A stretch of 64,000 nt of DNA, taken from positions 22,722,032 to 22,786,031 of the forward strand of contig OZ038397.1 of assembly GCA_964036045.1 (NCBI GenBank). The letters run 5' to 3'. This stretch comes from Eutreptiella sp. 'Long Island Sound 2002' (taxonomy: Eukaryota; Euglenozoa; Euglenophyceae; Eutreptiales; Eutreptiaceae). Made by a program: the position numbers and the translations under genes. Positions 23,637-35,044 of this stretch are shown here, piece after piece (the stretch's first letter is position 1; every line of letters starts with the position of its first letter). The notes below the pieces were generated by a model. That model searched no databases. It was not told where the DNA came from and saw only the letters and a program-made list of their open reading frames with translations.

Positions 23637-23982
23637 TTCTGGTTTTCCACAAAACGAGAATTCTCCCGTTCCCATTTTCCACAAAACGAGAATTCTCGGA
23701 TAAAAAAAAAAATTCTCCGATTCTGGTTTTCCACAAAACGAGAATTCTCGGACAAAAAAAAAAAATCTCCGATTCTGGTTTTCCACAAAACGAGATTCCA
23801 GTTCCCGTTTTCCACAAAACGAGAATTCTCAGATAAAAAAAAAATAAAAATAAATGGGGATTCTCGTTTTCCACAAAACGAGAATTCTCGGATAAAAAAA
23901 AATAAATCTAAAAAAATCTCCAATTCTGGTTTTTCATCAAACGAGAATTCTAAATTTCCCGTTTTCCACAAAACGAGAATTC

Positions 23983-24006
23983 TCGAAAAAAATTTTTTTT
24001 TTTCGA
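23983..24006. repeat. A/T switch linker (A7T11)
   Basis: TCG, seven A, eleven T, CGA, again preceded by a TCTAAATTTCCCG monomer (about 23949). It is the counterpart of 21895-21918. Confidence 0.88.
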
Positions 24007-24221
24007 TTCTGGTTTTCCACAAAACGAGAATTCTCCCGTTCCCATTTTCCACAAAACGAGAATTCTCGGATAAAAAAAAAAATTCTCCGATTCTGGTTTT
24101 CCACAAAACGAGAATTCTCGGACAAAAAAAAAAATCTCCGATTCTGGTTTTCCACAAAACGAGATTCCAGTTCCCGTTTTCCACAAAACGAGAATTCTCA
24201 GATAAAAAAAAATAAAAATAA

Positions 24222-24694
24222 ATGGGGATTCTCGTTTTCCACAAAACGAGAATTCTCGGATTCTCATTTTCCACGAAACGAGAATTCTCGGATTCTCGTT
24301 TTCCACGAAACGACAATTCTCGCATTCTGGCTTTCCGCAAAAAGAAAATTCTCGGATTCTCGTTGACCACAAAACGGGAATTCTCGAATCCTTGTTTTCC
24401 ACAAAACGCGAATTCTCGGATTCGCGTTCTCCAGAAAACGAGAAATGTCGGATTCTCGTTTTCGACAAAACGAGATTTCTCCAATTCTCGTTTTCCACAA
24501 AACCAGAATTCTCGAATTCTCGTTTTCCACAAAACAAGAATTCTCGTTTTCCACCAATTTCGGAATTCTCGTTTTCCACAAAACGAGAACTCTCGGAGTC
24601 TCGTCTTCCACAAAACGAGAATTCTCCGATTCTGGTTTTCCACAAAACGAGAATTCTCCAGTTCCCGTTTTCCACAAAACAAGAATTCTCGGAT
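24222..24694. repeat. Long A-tract-free block, one monomer shorter (473 bp)
   Basis: Matches 13154-13657 but lacks the monomer containing TCTTATTCTGATTTTCC: GTTGACCAC-AAAACGGG here joins directly to GAATCCTTG. The difference is about one 32-bp monomer (504 versus 473 bp). It shares CGTCTTCCAC in the GGAGTCTCG monomer with the 13154 copy. Confidence 0.88.
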
Positions 24695-27600
24695 AAAAAA
24701 AAAAAAAAATTCTCCGACTCTGGTTTTCCACAAAACGAGAATTCTCAAGTTCCCGTTTTCCACAGAACAAGAATTCTCGGATAAAAAAAAAAATCTCCAA
24801 TTCTGGTTTTCCAAAACAAGAATTCTCCAGTTCCCGTTTTCCACAAAACGAGAATTCTCGGATAAGAGGAAGAAAAAAAAAATTTCCGATTCTGGTTTTC
24901 CACAAAACGAGAATTCTCCAGTTCCCGTTTTCCACAAAACGGGAATTCTCGGATATATAAAAAAAAAAATGGGGATTCTCGTTTTCCACAAAACGAGAAT
25001 TCTCGGATTCTCGTTTTCGACAAAACGAGAATTCTCGGATAAAAAAGGAAAATTATCCAATTCTGGTTTTTCACAAAACGAGAATTCTCCAGTTCCCGTT
25101 TTCCACAAAACGAGATTTCTCGGATAAAAAAAAAATTCTCCGATTCTGGTTTTCCACAAAACGAGAATTCTCCCGTTCCCATTTTCCACAAAAAGAGAAT
25201 TCTCGGATAAAAAAAAAATTCTCCAATTCTGGTTTTTCACAAAACGAGAATTCTCCAGTTCCCGTTTTCCACAAAACGAGAATTGTCGGATAAAAAAAAA
25301 AAAATTCTCCGATTCTGGTTTTCCACAAAACGAGAATTGTCCAGTTCCCATTTTCCACAAAAAGAGAATTCTCGGATAAAAAAAAAAAACAAAAAAAAAT
25401 CTCCGATTCTGGTTTTCCACAAAACGAGAATTCTCCCGTTCCCGTTTTCCACAAAACAAGAATTCTCGGATAAAAAAAAAATTCTCCGATTCTGGTTTTC
25501 CACAAAACGAGAATTCTCCCGTTCCCATTTTCCACAAAAAGAGAATTCTCGGATAAAAAAAAAATTCTCCAATTCTGGTTTTTCACAAAACGAGAATTCT
25601 CCAGTTCCCGTTTTCCACAAAACGAGAATTGTCGGATAAAAAAAAAAAAATTCTCCGATTCTGGTTTTCCACAAAACGAGAATTGTCCAGTTCCCATTTT
25701 CCACAAAAAGAGAATTCTCGGATAAAAAAAAAAACAAAAAAAAATCTCCGATTCTGGTTTTCCACAAAACGAGAATTCTCCCGTTCCCGTTTTCCACAAA
25801 ACGAGAATTCTCGGATACAAAAAAAAAAAAAATTCTCCGATTCTGGTTTTCCACAAAACGAGAATTCTTCAGTTCCCGTTTTCCACAAAACGGGAATTCT
25901 TGGATATAAAAAAAAAAAATGGGGATTCTCGTCTTCCACAAAATGAGAATTCTCCAGTTCCCGTTTTCCACAAAATGAGAATTCTCGGATAAAAAAAAAA
26001 AAAAATTCTCCGATTCTGGTTTTCCACAATACGAGAATTCTCCCGTTCCCGTTTTCCACAAAATGAGAATTCTCGGATAAAAAAATAAAAAAAAAAAAAT
26101 TCTCCGATTCTGGTTTTCCACAATACGATAATTCTCGGATAAAAAAAAAAATTCTCCGATTCCGGTTTTCCACAAAACGAGAATTCTCCAGTTCCCGTTT
26201 TCCACAAAACGAGAATGCTCCGTTTCCACAAAACGAGAATTCTCGGATAAAAAAAAAATTCTCCAATTCTGGTTTTTCACAAAACGAGAATTCTCCAGTT
26301 CCCGTTTTCCACAAAACGAGAATTCTCGGATAAAAAAAAAAAAAATAAAAATTCTCCGATTCTGGTTTTCCACAAAACGAGAATTCTCCCGTTCCCATTT
26401 TCCACAAAACGAGAATTCTCGGATAAAAGAAAAAATTCTCCGACTCTGGTTTTCCACAAAACGAGAATTCTCGGACAAAAAAAAAAATCTCCGATTCTGG
26501 TTTTCCACAAAACGAGATTCCAGTTCCCGTTTTCCACGAAACGAGAATTCTCAGATAAAAAAAAAATGGGCATTCTCGTTTTCCACAAAACGAGAATTCT
26601 CCAGTTCCCGTTTTCCACAAAACGGGAATTCTCGGATAAAAAAAAGAATTCTCCAATTCTGGTTTTTCACAAAACGAGAATTCTCCAGTTCCCGTTTTCC
26701 ACAAAACGAGAATTCTCGCATAAAAGAAAAAAAAAAATTCTCCAATTCTGGTTATTCACAAAACGAGAATTCTCCCGTTCCCATTTTCCACAAAAAGAGA
26801 ATTCTCGGATAAAAAAAAAAAAAAATCTCCGATTCTGGTTTTCCACAAAACGAGAATTCTCCCGTTCCCGTTTTCCACAAAACGAGAATTCTCGGATACA
26901 AAGAAAAAAAAAATTCTCCGATTCTGTTTTTCCACAAAACGAGAATTCTTCAGTTCCCGTTTTCCACAAAAACCGGGAATTCTCGGATATAAAAAAAAAA
27001 ATGGGGATTCTCGTCTTCCACAAAAGGAGAATTCTCGGATTCTCGTTTTCCACAAAACGAGAATTCTCGGATAAAAAAAAAAAATCCTCCAATTCTGGTT
27101 TTTCACAAAACGAGAATTCTCCAGTTCCCGTTTTCCACAAAATGAGAATTCTCGGATAAAAAAAAAAAAAATTCTCCGATTCTGGTTTTCCACAATACGA
27201 GAATTCTCTCGTTCCCGTTTTCCACAAAACGAGAATTCTCGGATAAAAAAATAAAAAAAAAAAAAATTCTCCGATTCTGGTTTTCCACAATACCAGAATT
27301 GTCGGATAAAAAAAAAAAAAATCTCCGATTCCGGTTTTCCACAAAACGAGAATTCTCCAATTCCCGTTTTCGACAAAACGAGAATGCTCCGTTTCCACAA
27401 AACGAGAATTCTCGGATAAAAAAAAAAATTCTCCAATTCTGGTTTTTCACAAAACGAGAATTCTCCAGTTCCCGTTTTCCACAAAACGAGAATTCTCGGA
27501 TAAAAAAAAACAAAAAAAATAAAAATTCTCCGATTCTGGTTTTCCACAAAACGAGAATTCTCCCGTTCCCATTTTCCACAAAACGAGAATTCTCGGATAA

Positions 27601-27833
27601 AAAAAAAAATTCTCCGATTCTGGTTTTCCACAAAACGAGAATTCTCGGACAAAAAAAACAAAAAAATCTCCGATTCTGGTTTTCCGCAAAACGAGATTCC
27701 AGTTCCCGTTTTCCACAAAACGAGAATTCTCAGATAAAAAAAAAAATGGGGATTCTCGTTTTCCACAAAACGAGATTCCAGTTCCCGTTTTCCACAAAAC
27801 GAGAATTCTCAGATAAAAAAAAATAAAAATAAA

Positions 27834-28337
27834 TGGGGATTCTCTTTTTCCACAAAACGAGAATTCTCGGATTCTCATTTTCCACGAAACGAGAATTCTC
27901 GGATTCTCGTTTTCCACGAAACGACAATTCTCGCATTCTGGCTTTCCGCAAAAAGAAAATTCTCGGATTCTCGTTGACCACAAAACGAGAATTCTCTTAT
28001 TCTGATTTTCCACGAAACGGGAATTCTCGAATTCTCGTTTTCCACAAATTGCGAATTCTCGGATTCGCGTTCTCCAGAAAACGAGAAATGTCGGATTCTC
28101 GTTTTCGACAAAACGAGATTTCTCCAATTCTTGTTTTCCACAAAACCAGAATTCTCGAATTCTCGTTTTCCACAAAACAAGAATTCTCGTTTTCCAAAAA
28201 TTCCGGAATTCTCGTTTTCCACAAAACGAGAACTCTCGGAGTCTCGTTTTCCACAAAACGAGAATTCTCCGTTTCTGGTTTTCCACAAAACGAGAATTCT
28301 CCAGTTCCCGTTTTCCACAAGACAAGAATTCTCGGAT
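27834..28337. repeat. Long A-tract-free block (504 bp)
   Basis: Exact-offset partner (11310) of 16524-17027, including CTCTTTTTCC at the left edge, CACAAGACAAG at the right edge and CCGTTTCTGG. Confidence 0.88.
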
Positions 28338-28851
28338 AAAAAAAAAAAATTCTCCGACTCTGGTTTTCCACAAAACGAGAATTCTCCAGTTCCCGTTTTC
28401 CACAAAACAAGAATTCTCGGATAAAAAAAAAAAAAAATCTCCAATTCTGGTTTTCCAGAAAACGAGAATTCTCAAGTTCCCGTTTTCCACAAAACGAGAA
28501 TTCTCGGATAAAAAAAAATTTCTCCGATTCTGGTTTTCCACAAAACAAGAATTCTCCAGTTCCCGTTTTCCACAAAACGGGAATTCTCGGCTATAAAAAA
28601 AAAAAAATGGGGATTCTCGTTTTCCACAAAACGAGAATTCTCGGATTCTCGTTTTCCACAAAACGAGAATTCTCGGATAAAAAAAATTTTTTTCCAATTC
28701 TGTTTTTTCACAAAACGAGAATTCTCCAGTTCCCGTTTTCCACAAAACGAGAATTTTCGGATAAAAAAAAAATCTCCAATTCTGGTTTTCCAAAACGAGA
28801 ATTCTCCAGTTCCCATTTTCCACAAAAAGAGAATTCTCGGATAAAAAAAAA

Positions 28852-29198
28852 GTTCTCCGATTCTGGTTTTCCACAAAACGAGAATTCTCTCGTTCCCGTT
28901 TTCCACAAAACGGGAATTCTCGGATTCGCGTTCTCCAGAAAACGAGAAATGTCGTTTTCTCGTTTTCGACAAAACGAGATTTCTCCAATTCTCGTTTTTC
29001 ACAAAACCAGAATTCTCGAATTCTCGTTTTCCACAAAACAAGAATTCTCGTTTTCCAAAAATTCCGGAATTCTCGTTTTCCACAAAACGAGAACTCTCGG
29101 AGTCTCGTTTTCCACAAAACGAGAATTCTCCGATTCTGGTTTTCCACAAAACGAGAATTCTCCAGTTCCCGTTTTCCACAAAACAAGAATTCTCGGAT
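28852..29198. repeat. 347-bp A-tract-free block, copy at 28.9 kb
   Basis: Partner of 17539-17884 in the super-duplication. CCAAAAATTCCGG sub-type, with GTCGTTTTCTCG where other copies read GTCGGATTCTCG. Confidence 0.88.
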
Positions 29199-30078
29199 AA
29201 AAAAAAAAAAATTCTCCGACTCTGGTTTTCCACAAAACGAGAATTCTCCAGTTCCCGTTTTCCAGAAAAACAAGAATTCTCGGATAAGAAAAAAAAATTC
29301 TCCGATTCTGGTTTTTCACAAAACGAGAATTCTCCAGTTCCCGTTTTCCACAAAACGGGAATTCTCGGATATATAAAAAAAAAATGGGGATTCTCGTTTT
29401 CCACAAAACGAGAATTCTCGGATTCTCGTTTTCCAAAAAACGAGAATTCTCGGATATTAAAAAAAAAAAAAGAAAATTCTCCAATTCTGGTTTTTCACAA
29501 AACGAGAATTCTCCAGTTCCCGTTTTCCACAAAACGAGAATTCCCGGATAAAAAAAAAAATTCTCCGATTCTGGTTTTCCAGAAAACGGGAATTCTCCAG
29601 TTCCCGTTTTCCACAAAACGAGAATTCTCGGATAAAAAAAAAATTCTCCGATTCTGGTTTTTCACAAAACGAGAATTCTCCAGTTCCCGTTTTCCACAAA
29701 ACGGGAATTCTCGGATATAAAAAAAAAAAAATGGGGATGCTCGTTTTCCACAAAACGAGAATTCTCGGATTCTCGTTTTCCACAAAACGAGAATTCTCGG
29801 ATAAAAAAAACTAAAAATTCTCCAATTCTGGTTTTTCACAAAACGAGAATTCTCCAGTTCCCGTTTTCCACAAAACGAGAATTCTGGGATAAAAGAAAAA
29901 AAAAATTCTCCGATTCTGGTTTTCCACAATACGAGAATTCTCCCGTTCCCGTTTTCCACAAAACCAGAATTCTCCGATAAAAAAAAAAATCTCCAATTCT
30001 GGTTTTCCAAAACGAGAATTCTCCAGTTCCCGTTTTCCACAAAACGAGAATTCTCGGATAAGAGGAAGAAAAAAAAAA

Positions 30079-30424
30079 TTCTCCGATTCTGGTTTTCCAC
30101 AAAACGAGAATTCTCTCGTTCCCGTTTTCCACAAAACGCGAATTCTCGGATTCGCGTTCTCCAGAAAACGAGAAATGTCGGATTCTCGTTTTCGACAAAA
30201 CGAGATTTCTCCAATTCTCGTTTTCCACAAAACCAGAATTCTCGAATTCTCGTTTTCCACAAAACAAGAATTCTCGTTTTCCACAAATTTTGGAATTCTC
30301 GTTTTCCACAAAACGAGAACTCTCGGAGTCTCGTTTTCCACAAAACGAGAATTCTCCGATTCTGGTTTTCCACAAAACGAGAATTCTCCAGTTCCCGTTT
30401 TCCACAAAACAAGAATTCTCGGAT
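30079..30424. repeat. 346-bp A-tract-free block, copy at 30.1 kb
   Basis: Standard length, CACAAATTTTGG sub-type, first block of the 29452 HOR. Its counterpart is 31970-32315 (offset 1891). Confidence 0.9.
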
Positions 30425-30743
30425 AAAAAAAAAAAAAAATCTCCGACTCTGGTTTTCCACAGAACAAGAATTCTCGGAAAAAAAAATCTTTAATTCTGGT
30501 TTTCCAAAACGAGAATTCTCCAGTTCCCGTTTTCCACAAAACGAGAATTGTCCGATAAGAGGAAGAAAAAAAAAATTCTCCGATTCTGGTTTTCCACAAA
30601 ACGAGAATTCTCCAGTTCCCGTTTTCCACAAAACTGGAATTCTCGGATAAAAAAAAAAAATTCTCCGACTCTGGTTTTCCACAAAACGAGAATTCTCAAG
30701 TTCCCGTTTTCCACAGAACAAGAATTCTCGGATAAAAAAAAAA

Positions 30744-31089
30744 TTCTCCGGTTCTGGTTTTCCACAAAACGAGAATTCTCTCGTTCCCGTTTTCCACAAA
30801 ACGGGAATTCTCGGATTCGCGTTCTCCAGAAAACGAGAAATGTCGGATTCTCGTTTTCGACAAAACGAGATTTCTCCAATTCTCGTTTTTCACAAAACCA
30901 GAATTCTCGAATTCTCGTTTTCCACAAAACAAGAATTCTCGTTTTCCAAAAATTCCGGAATTCTCGTTTTCCACAAAACGAGAACTCTCGGAGTCTCGTT
31001 TTCCACAAAACGAGAATTCTCCGATTCTGGTTTTCCACAAAACGAGAATTCTCCAGTTCCCGTTTTCCACAAAACAAGAATTCTCGGAT
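30744..31089. repeat. 346-bp A-tract-free block, copy at 30.7 kb
   Basis: Standard length, CCAAAAATTCCGG sub-type, second block of the 29452 HOR. It begins CTCCGGTTCTGG, a variant repeated in its counterpart 32634-32979 (offset 1890). Confidence 0.9.
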
Positions 31090-31969
31090 AAAAAAAAAAA
31101 AAATTCTCCGACTCTGGTTTTCCACAAAACGAGAATTCTCCAGTTCCCGTTTTCCAGAAAAACAAGAATTCTCGGATAAGAAAAAAAAATTCTCCGATTC
31201 TGGTTTTTCACAAAACGAGAATTCTCCAGTTCCCGTTTTCCACAAAACGGGAATTCTCGGATATATAAAAAAAAAATGGGGATTCTCGTTTTCCACAAAA
31301 CGAGAATTCTCGGATTCTCGTTTTCCAAAAAACGAGAATTCTCGGATATTAAAAAAAAAAAAAGAAAATTCTCCAATTCTGGTTTTTCACAAAACGAGAA
31401 TTCTCCAGTTCCCGTTTTCCACAAAACGAGAATTCCCGGATAAAAAAAAAATTCTCCGATTCTGGTTTTCCAGAAAACGGGAATTCTCCAGTTCCCGTTT
31501 TCCACAAAACGAGAATTCTCGGATAAAAAAAAAATTCTCCGATTCTGGTTTTTCACAAAACGAGAATTCTCCAGTTCCCGTTTTCCACAAAACGGGAATT
31601 CTCGGATATAAAAAAAAAAAAATGGGGATGCTCGTTTTCCACAAAACGAGAATTCTCGGATTCTCGTTTTCCACAAAACGAGAATTCTCGGATAAAAAAA
31701 AATAAAAATTCTCCAATTCTGGTTTTTCACAAAACGAGAATTCTCCAGTTCCCGTTTTCCACAAAACGAGAATTCTGGGATAAAAGAAAAAAAAAATTCT
31801 CCGATTCTGGTTTTCCACAATACGAGAATTCTCCCGTTCCCGTTTTCCACAAAACCAGAATTCTCCGATAAAAAAAAAAATCTCCAATTCTGGTTTTCCA
31901 AAACGAGAATTCTCCAGTTCCCGTTTTCCACAAAACGAGAATTCTCGGATAAGAGGAAGAAAAAAAAAA

Positions 31970-32315
31970 TTCTCCGATTCTGGTTTTCCACAAAACGAGA
32001 ATTCTCTCGTTCCCGTTTTCCACAAAACGCGAATTCTCGGATTCGCGTTCTCCAGAAAACGAGAAATGTCGGATTCTCGTTTTCGACAAAACGAGATTTC
32101 TCCAATTCTCGTTTTCCACAAAACCAGAATTCTCGAATTCTCGTTTTCCACAAAACAAGAATTCTCGTTTTCCACAAATTTTGGAATTCTCGTTTTCCAC
32201 AAAACGAGAACTCTCGGAGTCTCGTTTTCCACAAAACGAGAATTCTCCGATTCTGGTTTTCCACAAAACGAGAATTCTCCAGTTCCCGTTTTCCACAAAA
32301 CAAGAATTCTCGGAT
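31970..32315. repeat. 346-bp A-tract-free block, copy at 32.0 kb
   Basis: Standard length, CACAAATTTTGG sub-type, first block of the 31344 HOR copy. Confidence 0.9.
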
Positions 32316-32633
32316 AAAAAAAAAAAAAATCTCCGACTCTGGTTTTCCACAGAACAAGAATTCTCGGAAAAAAAAATCTTTAATTCTGGTTTTCCAAAAC
32401 GAGAATTCTCCAGTTCCCGTTTTCCACAAAACGAGAATTGTCCGATAAGAGGAAGAAAAAAAAAATTCTCCGATTCTGGTTTTCCACAAAACGAGAATTC
32501 TCCAGTTCCCGTTTTCCACAAAACTGGAATTCTCGGATAAAAAAAAAAAATTCTCCGACTCTGGTTTTCCACAAAACGAGAATTCTCAAGTTCCCGTTTT
32601 CCACAGAACAAGAATTCTCGGATAAAAAAAAAA

Positions 32634-32979
32634 TTCTCCGGTTCTGGTTTTCCACAAAACGAGAATTCTCTCGTTCCCGTTTTCCACAAAACGGGAATTC
32701 TCGGATTCGCGTTCTCCAGAAAACGAGAAATGTCGGATTCTCGTTTTCGACAAAACGAGATTTCTCCAATTCTCGTTTTTCACAAAACCAGAATTCTCGA
32801 ATTCTCGTTTTCCACAAAACAAGAATTCTCGTTTTCCAAAAATTCCGGAATTCTCGTTTTCCACAAAACGAGAACTCTCGGAGTCTCGTTTTCCACAAAA
32901 CGAGAATTCTCCGATTCTGGTTTTCCACAAAACGAGAATTCTCCAGTTCCTGTTTTCCACAAAACAAGAATTCTCGGAT
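32634..32979. repeat. 346-bp A-tract-free block, last copy in the window
   Basis: Standard length, CCAAAAATTCCGG sub-type, second block of the 31344 HOR copy. It carries CAGTTCCTG at its right end. No block of this type occurs to the right of it. Confidence 0.9.
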
Positions 32980-33310
32980 AAAAAAAAAATTCTCCGACTC
33001 TGGTTTTCCACAAAACGAGAATTCTCCAGTTCCCGTTTTCCAGAAAAACAAGAATTCTCGGATAAAAAAAAAAAAATCTCCAATTCTGGTTTTCCAAAAC
33101 GAGAATTCTCCAGTTCCCGTTTTCCACAAAACGGGAATTCTCGGATAAAAAAAAAATTCTCCGATTCTGGTTTTTCACAAAACGAGAATTCTCCAGTGCC
33201 CGTTTTCCACAAAACGGGAATTCTCGGATATATAAAAAAAAAATGGGGACTCTCGTTTTCCACAAAACGAGAATTCTCGGATTCTCGTTTTCCAAAAAAC
33301 GAGAATTCTC

Positions 33311-33800
33311 GGATATTAAAAAAAAAAAAAGAAAATTCTCCAATTCTGGTTTTTCACAAAACGAGAATTCTCCAGTTCCCGTTTTCCACAAAACGAGAAT
33401 TCCCGGATAAAAAAAAATTCTCCGATTCTGGCTTTCCAGAAAACGGGAATTCTCCAGTTCCCGTTTTCCACAAAACGAGAATTCTCGGATAAAAAAAAAA
33501 TTCTCCGATTCTGGTTTTTCACAAAACGAGAATTCTCCGGTTCCCGTTTTCCACAAAACGGGAATTCTCGGATAAAAAAAAAAAAAATGGGGATGCTCGT
33601 TTTCCACAAAACGAGAATTCTCGGTTTCTCGTTTTCCACAAAACGAGAATTCTCGGATAAAAAAAAAATTCTCCAATTCTGGTTTTTCACAAAACGAGAA
33701 TTCTCCAGTTCCCGTTTTCCACAAAACGAGAATTCTCGGATAAAAAAAAAAAAAATCTCCGATTCTGGTTTTCCACAATACGAGAATTCTCCAGTTCCCG
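33311..33800. repeat. 1.89-kb HOR, truncated copy 3
   Basis: Starts with the same GGATATTAAAA linker and keeps the ATGGGGATGCTCG marker at about 33588. It then passes into domain III sequence with AATACGAG right arms near 33780. This is the last appearance of domain II markers, so the copy is cut at the domain boundary. Confidence 0.8.
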
Positions 33801-35008
33801 TTTTCCACAAAACGAGAATTCTCGGATAAAAAAAAAAACAAATCTCCGATTCTGGTTTTCCACAAAATGAGAATTCTCCAGTTCCCGTTTTCCACCAAAC
33901 GAGAATTCTCCGTTTCCACAAAACGAGAATTCTCGGATAAAAAAAAAATTCTCCAATTCTGGTTTTTCACAAAACGAGAATTCTCTGGTTCCCGTTTTCC
34001 ACAAGACGAGAATTCTCGGATAAAAAAAAAAAAAAAAAAACTCTCTGATTCTGGTTTTCCACAAAACGAGAATTCTCCCGTTCCAATTTTCCACAACACG
34101 AGAATTCTCGGATAAAAAAAAAATTGTCCGATTCTGGTTTTCCAGAATACTAGAATTCTCGGAAAAAAATAAAAAAAAATGCTCCAATTCTGGTTTTTCA
34201 CAAAACGAGAATTCTCCAGTTCCCGTTTTCCACAAAACGAGAATTCTCGGATATAAAAAAAAAAAAAAAACTCTCCGATTCTGGTTTTCCACAAAACGAG
34301 AATTCCCCCGTTCCCATTTTCCACAACACGAGAATTCTCGGATTAAAAAAAAAAAAAAATTCTCCGATTCTGGTTTTCCACAATACGAGAATTCTCGGAT
34401 AAAAAAAAAATGCCCCAATTCTGGTTTTTCACAAAACGAGAATTCTCCAGTTCCCGTTTTCCAAAAAACGAGAATTCTCGGATAAAAAAAAAAAAATCTC
34501 CGCTTCTGGTTTTCCACAATACGAGAATTCTCCAGTTCCCGTTTTCCACAAAACAAGAATTCTCGGATAAAAAAAAAAAATCTCCGATTCTGGTTTTCCA
34601 CAAAATGAGAATTCTCCAGTTCCCGTTTTCCACCAAACGAGAATTCTCCGTTTCCACAAAACGAGAATTCTCGGATAAAAAAAAAAAATTCTCCAATTCT
34701 GGTTTTTCACAAAACGAGAATTCTGTGGTTCCCGTTTTCCACAAAACGAGAATTCTCGGATAAAAAAAAAAAAAAACTCTCCGATTCTGGTTTTCCACAA
34801 AACGAGAATCCCCCCGTTCCCAGTTTCCACAACACGAGAATTCTCGGATTAAAAAAAAAAAAAATCCTCCGATTCTAGTTTTCCACAATACGAGAATTCT
34901 CGGATAAAAAAAAAAATTCTCCGATTCTAGTTTTCCACAATACGAGAATTCTCGGATAAAAAAAAAATTCTCCAATTCTGGTTTTCCACAAAACGAGAAT
35001 TCTCGGAT

Positions 35009-35044
35009 AAAAAAAAAAAAATTCCAAAAAATTCCAAAAAAAAG
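35009..35044. repeat. Unique linker with doubled ATTCCAAAAA
   Basis: An A-run followed by two head-to-tail ATTCCAAAAA decamers (35021-35030 and 35031-35040) and AAAG, then a TCTTTGATTCTGG monomer. I see no second copy in the window. It is probably a local slippage product of a monomer start next to the A-run. Confidence 0.8.

Larger units (their letters stand above)
26340..29450. repeat. Super-duplication (~11.3-kb offset), right copy core
   Basis: Partner of 15050-18050. The A-free blocks at 16524-17027 and 27834-28337 have the same length (504 bp) and an exact offset of 11310. Differences inside the core are mostly A-tract length changes and point changes, so the duplication is young compared with monomer divergence (inferred). 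Confidence 0.82.
29452..31343. repeat. 1.89-kb tandem HOR, copy 1
   Basis: Begins at a distinctive GGATATTAAAA linker (29452; the next are at 31344 and 33311). It contains ATGGGGATGCTCG at about 29731, a rare CTGGGATAAAAG linker near 29884, and two 346-bp blocks (30079 and 30744). It corresponds to 31344-33310 at an offset of 1890-1892 over most of its length. Confidence 0.87.
31344..33310. repeat. 1.89-kb tandem HOR, copy 2
   Basis: Same order as copy 1, including the CTGGGATAAAAG linker near 31776 and two 346-bp blocks (31970 and 32634). It is about 75 bp longer because an extra A-linked monomer (AAAAATCTCC-type) sits near 33070-33145. The copies otherwise look nearly identical. Confidence 0.87.
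12001..33600. repeat. Domain II: A-linked satellite with ATGGGG linkers
   Basis: Composite units continue, but a new linker appears: GGATATAAAA... or GGATAAAA... followed by ATGGGG and CTCG-type monomers. Sites include 12014, 12786, 13153, 13932, 14536, 15709, 16523, 17296, 17987, 18333, 19732, 21037, 22134, 22940, 23201, 24222, 25919, 27001, 27833, 28607, 29384, 29731, 31276, 31620, 33244 and 33587. The domain also carries A-free blocks, A/T-palindrome linkers and CCAATTCTGG-TTTTTCAC monomers. Apart from 565, ATGGGG linkers do not occur outside it. Confidence 0.88.

Noticed and set aside
12014-33590. Recurring A-run plus ATGGGG resembling a good eukaryotic start context, opening short frames
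   Set aside because: It is a linker variant amplified with the HORs. The frames it opens are satellite translation and end at the next GGATAA linker or run on by chance. It is useful as a sub-family marker only.
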